Notes under the pieces: generated by a model | What the model was told of the DNA's origin: nothing | The model's input: only the letters and a program-made list of their open reading frames with translations | The model's database searches: none | Source of the DNA: an uncultured Caryophanales bacterium | GTDB lineage: Bacteria; Bacillota_I; Bacilli_A; RF39; UBA660 | Assembly: GCA_946535455.1 (NCBI GenBank) | Contig: CAMNDO010000035.1 | Span: forward strand, 1 to 6,642 | Direction: 5' to 3' | Length of the DNA stretch: 6,642 nucleotides | Part shown: positions 5,973 through 6,642 of the stretch, in pieces | Layout: each line of letters begins with the position of its first letter | Numbering within the stretch: position 1 is the stretch's first letter | Made by a program: the position numbers and the translations under genes

Positions 5973-6642
5973 ATGACAGATAGAGAATTATTTCAAAACA
6001 TCAAAGACTTTATCGGAAAAGAAGTAACATTAGAGGGATGGATTAAAAATCATAGAAAACAAAAAGAGTTTGGATTTATTTCTTTCTCAGATGGAACATT
6101 CTTTACACCAATTCAGGTAGTATATGATAATGCATTAAAAAGCTTTGATGAAATTCAAAAGTATCATGTAGGAAGTTCTATAAAGGTAATCGGTACGGTA
6201 GTAGAATCTCCAAAAGAAGGACAAGAGTTTGAGATTCAAGCAAAGGAAGTTTTATTATTGGGGGATTGTCCAGAAGATTATCCCATTCAACCAAAACCAC
6301 ATTCTAGAGAATTTTTAAGAGAACAAGCTTATTTAAGACCAAGAACGAATCTATTCCAAGCAGTATTTCGAATTCGTAGTCGTGCTGCGTTTGCGATTCA
6401 TGAATATTTTCAAGACAGAGACTATGTTTATTTCCATGCGCCATTAATTACGGCTGCGGATGCAGAAGGAGCAGGAGAAATGTTTAAAGTATCAACACTT
6501 GATTTCAACAACATTCCAAAAACAGAAGAAGGAGAAGTGGATTTTAAACAAGATTTCTTTGGAAAACAAGCATCACTTACAGTATCTGGACAACTACAAG
6601 CAGAAACATTTGCATTAGCTTATCGAAATACTTATACATTTG
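5973..6642 (+). CDS. asnS: Asparaginyl-tRNA synthetase, N-terminal part (runs off the edge)
   Basis: Class II aminoacyl-tRNA synthetase that charges tRNA-Asn with asparagine in the cytoplasm. The 223 residues present include an N-terminal OB-fold anticodon-binding domain (about 17-97, starting EVTLEGWIKNHRKQKEFGF) and the linker HSREFLREQAYLRPRTN (110-126). The class II motif 1 helix and strand follow (about 131-160, with P157). EGAGEMFKVSTLD (165-177) and SGQLQAE (205-211) are typical of AsnRS rather than AspRS. The frame leaves the window just before the expected motif 2 (FRAE region), so motifs 2 and 3 cannot be checked. AGGAGGG (5961-5967) lies five bases before the ATG and overlaps the upstream stop codon. 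It is the fourth gene of the second unit. An AsnRS implies direct charging of tRNA-Asn, although it does not exclude an amidotransferase route. Confidence 0.95.
   Translation, partial: MTDRELFQNIKDFIGKEVTLEGWIKNHRKQKEFGFISFSDGTFFTPIQVVYDNALKSFDEIQKYHVGSSIKVIGTVVESPKEGQEFEIQAKEVLLLGDCPEDYPIQPKPHSREFLREQAYLRPRTNLFQAVFRIRSRAAFAIHEYFQDRDYVYFHAPLITAADAEGAGEMFKVSTLDFNNIPKTEEGEVDFKQDFFGKQASLTVSGQLQAETFALAYRNTYTF

Noticed and set aside
1..6642. Reassignment of TGA to tryptophan, suggested by low G+C and the absence of TGA stops
   Set aside because: All genes read through in the standard code with family-typical lengths, Trp positions use TGG, and no in-frame TGA is needed. The lack of TGA stops among eight genes is a small sample.

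Overview
The window is AT-rich, tightly packed bacterial DNA with every gene on the plus strand. It holds seven complete genes, a partial gene at each edge, and only two short non-coding gaps. Purine-rich AGGAGG-type ribosome binding sites, very low G+C, strong AGA/GGA codon preference, a class B-like sortase and a Firmicute-type glucose-6-phosphate isomerase point to a low-GC Bacillota, probably within or near Bacilli (Erysipelotrichales or the uncultured gut RF39-type lineages are plausible). This assignment is inference. The genetic code looks standard: the genes read through without in-frame TGA, all Trp codons are TGG, and the stops are TAA or TAG.

Layout. Bases 2-154 are the 3' end of an unrecognised gene, closed by a small AU-rich hairpin. 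An extended -10 promoter (179-187) then starts a four-gene unit: pgi (208-1398), a PAP2-family membrane phosphatase (1406-1999), a degenerate Cof-type HAD protein (1992-2693) and a class B-like sortase (2706-3476). A long A/T-rich hairpin that includes the sortase stop codon ends this unit. Its T-run merges into a new promoter (3492-3520) for a second unit: an S4-domain RluA-type pseudouridine synthase (3544-4419), a membrane-anchored NagZ-like glycosidase (4400-5560), a PaaI-type hotdog thioesterase (5573-5962) and the 5' two-thirds or less of asnS (5973 to the edge).

How the genes fit together. The first unit mixes central sugar metabolism (pgi) with envelope functions: lipid or undecaprenyl phosphate handling and protein anchoring. 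The second mixes translation or RNA modification (RluA, AsnRS) with peptidoglycan recycling (NagZ) and an acyl-CoA thioesterase. Short gaps and overlaps of 8 and 20 bases suggest translational coupling.

Most notable points. The HAD protein has lost both motif I aspartates and part of motif IV, so it is probably a pseudophosphatase. The adjacent sortase keeps its His and Cys but has no Arg after the Cys, where class B sortases carry the catalytic Arg. Both units appear to use terminators whose stems contain the upstream stop codon. I found no mobile element, CRISPR array, RNA gene or clear novel multi-gene system.
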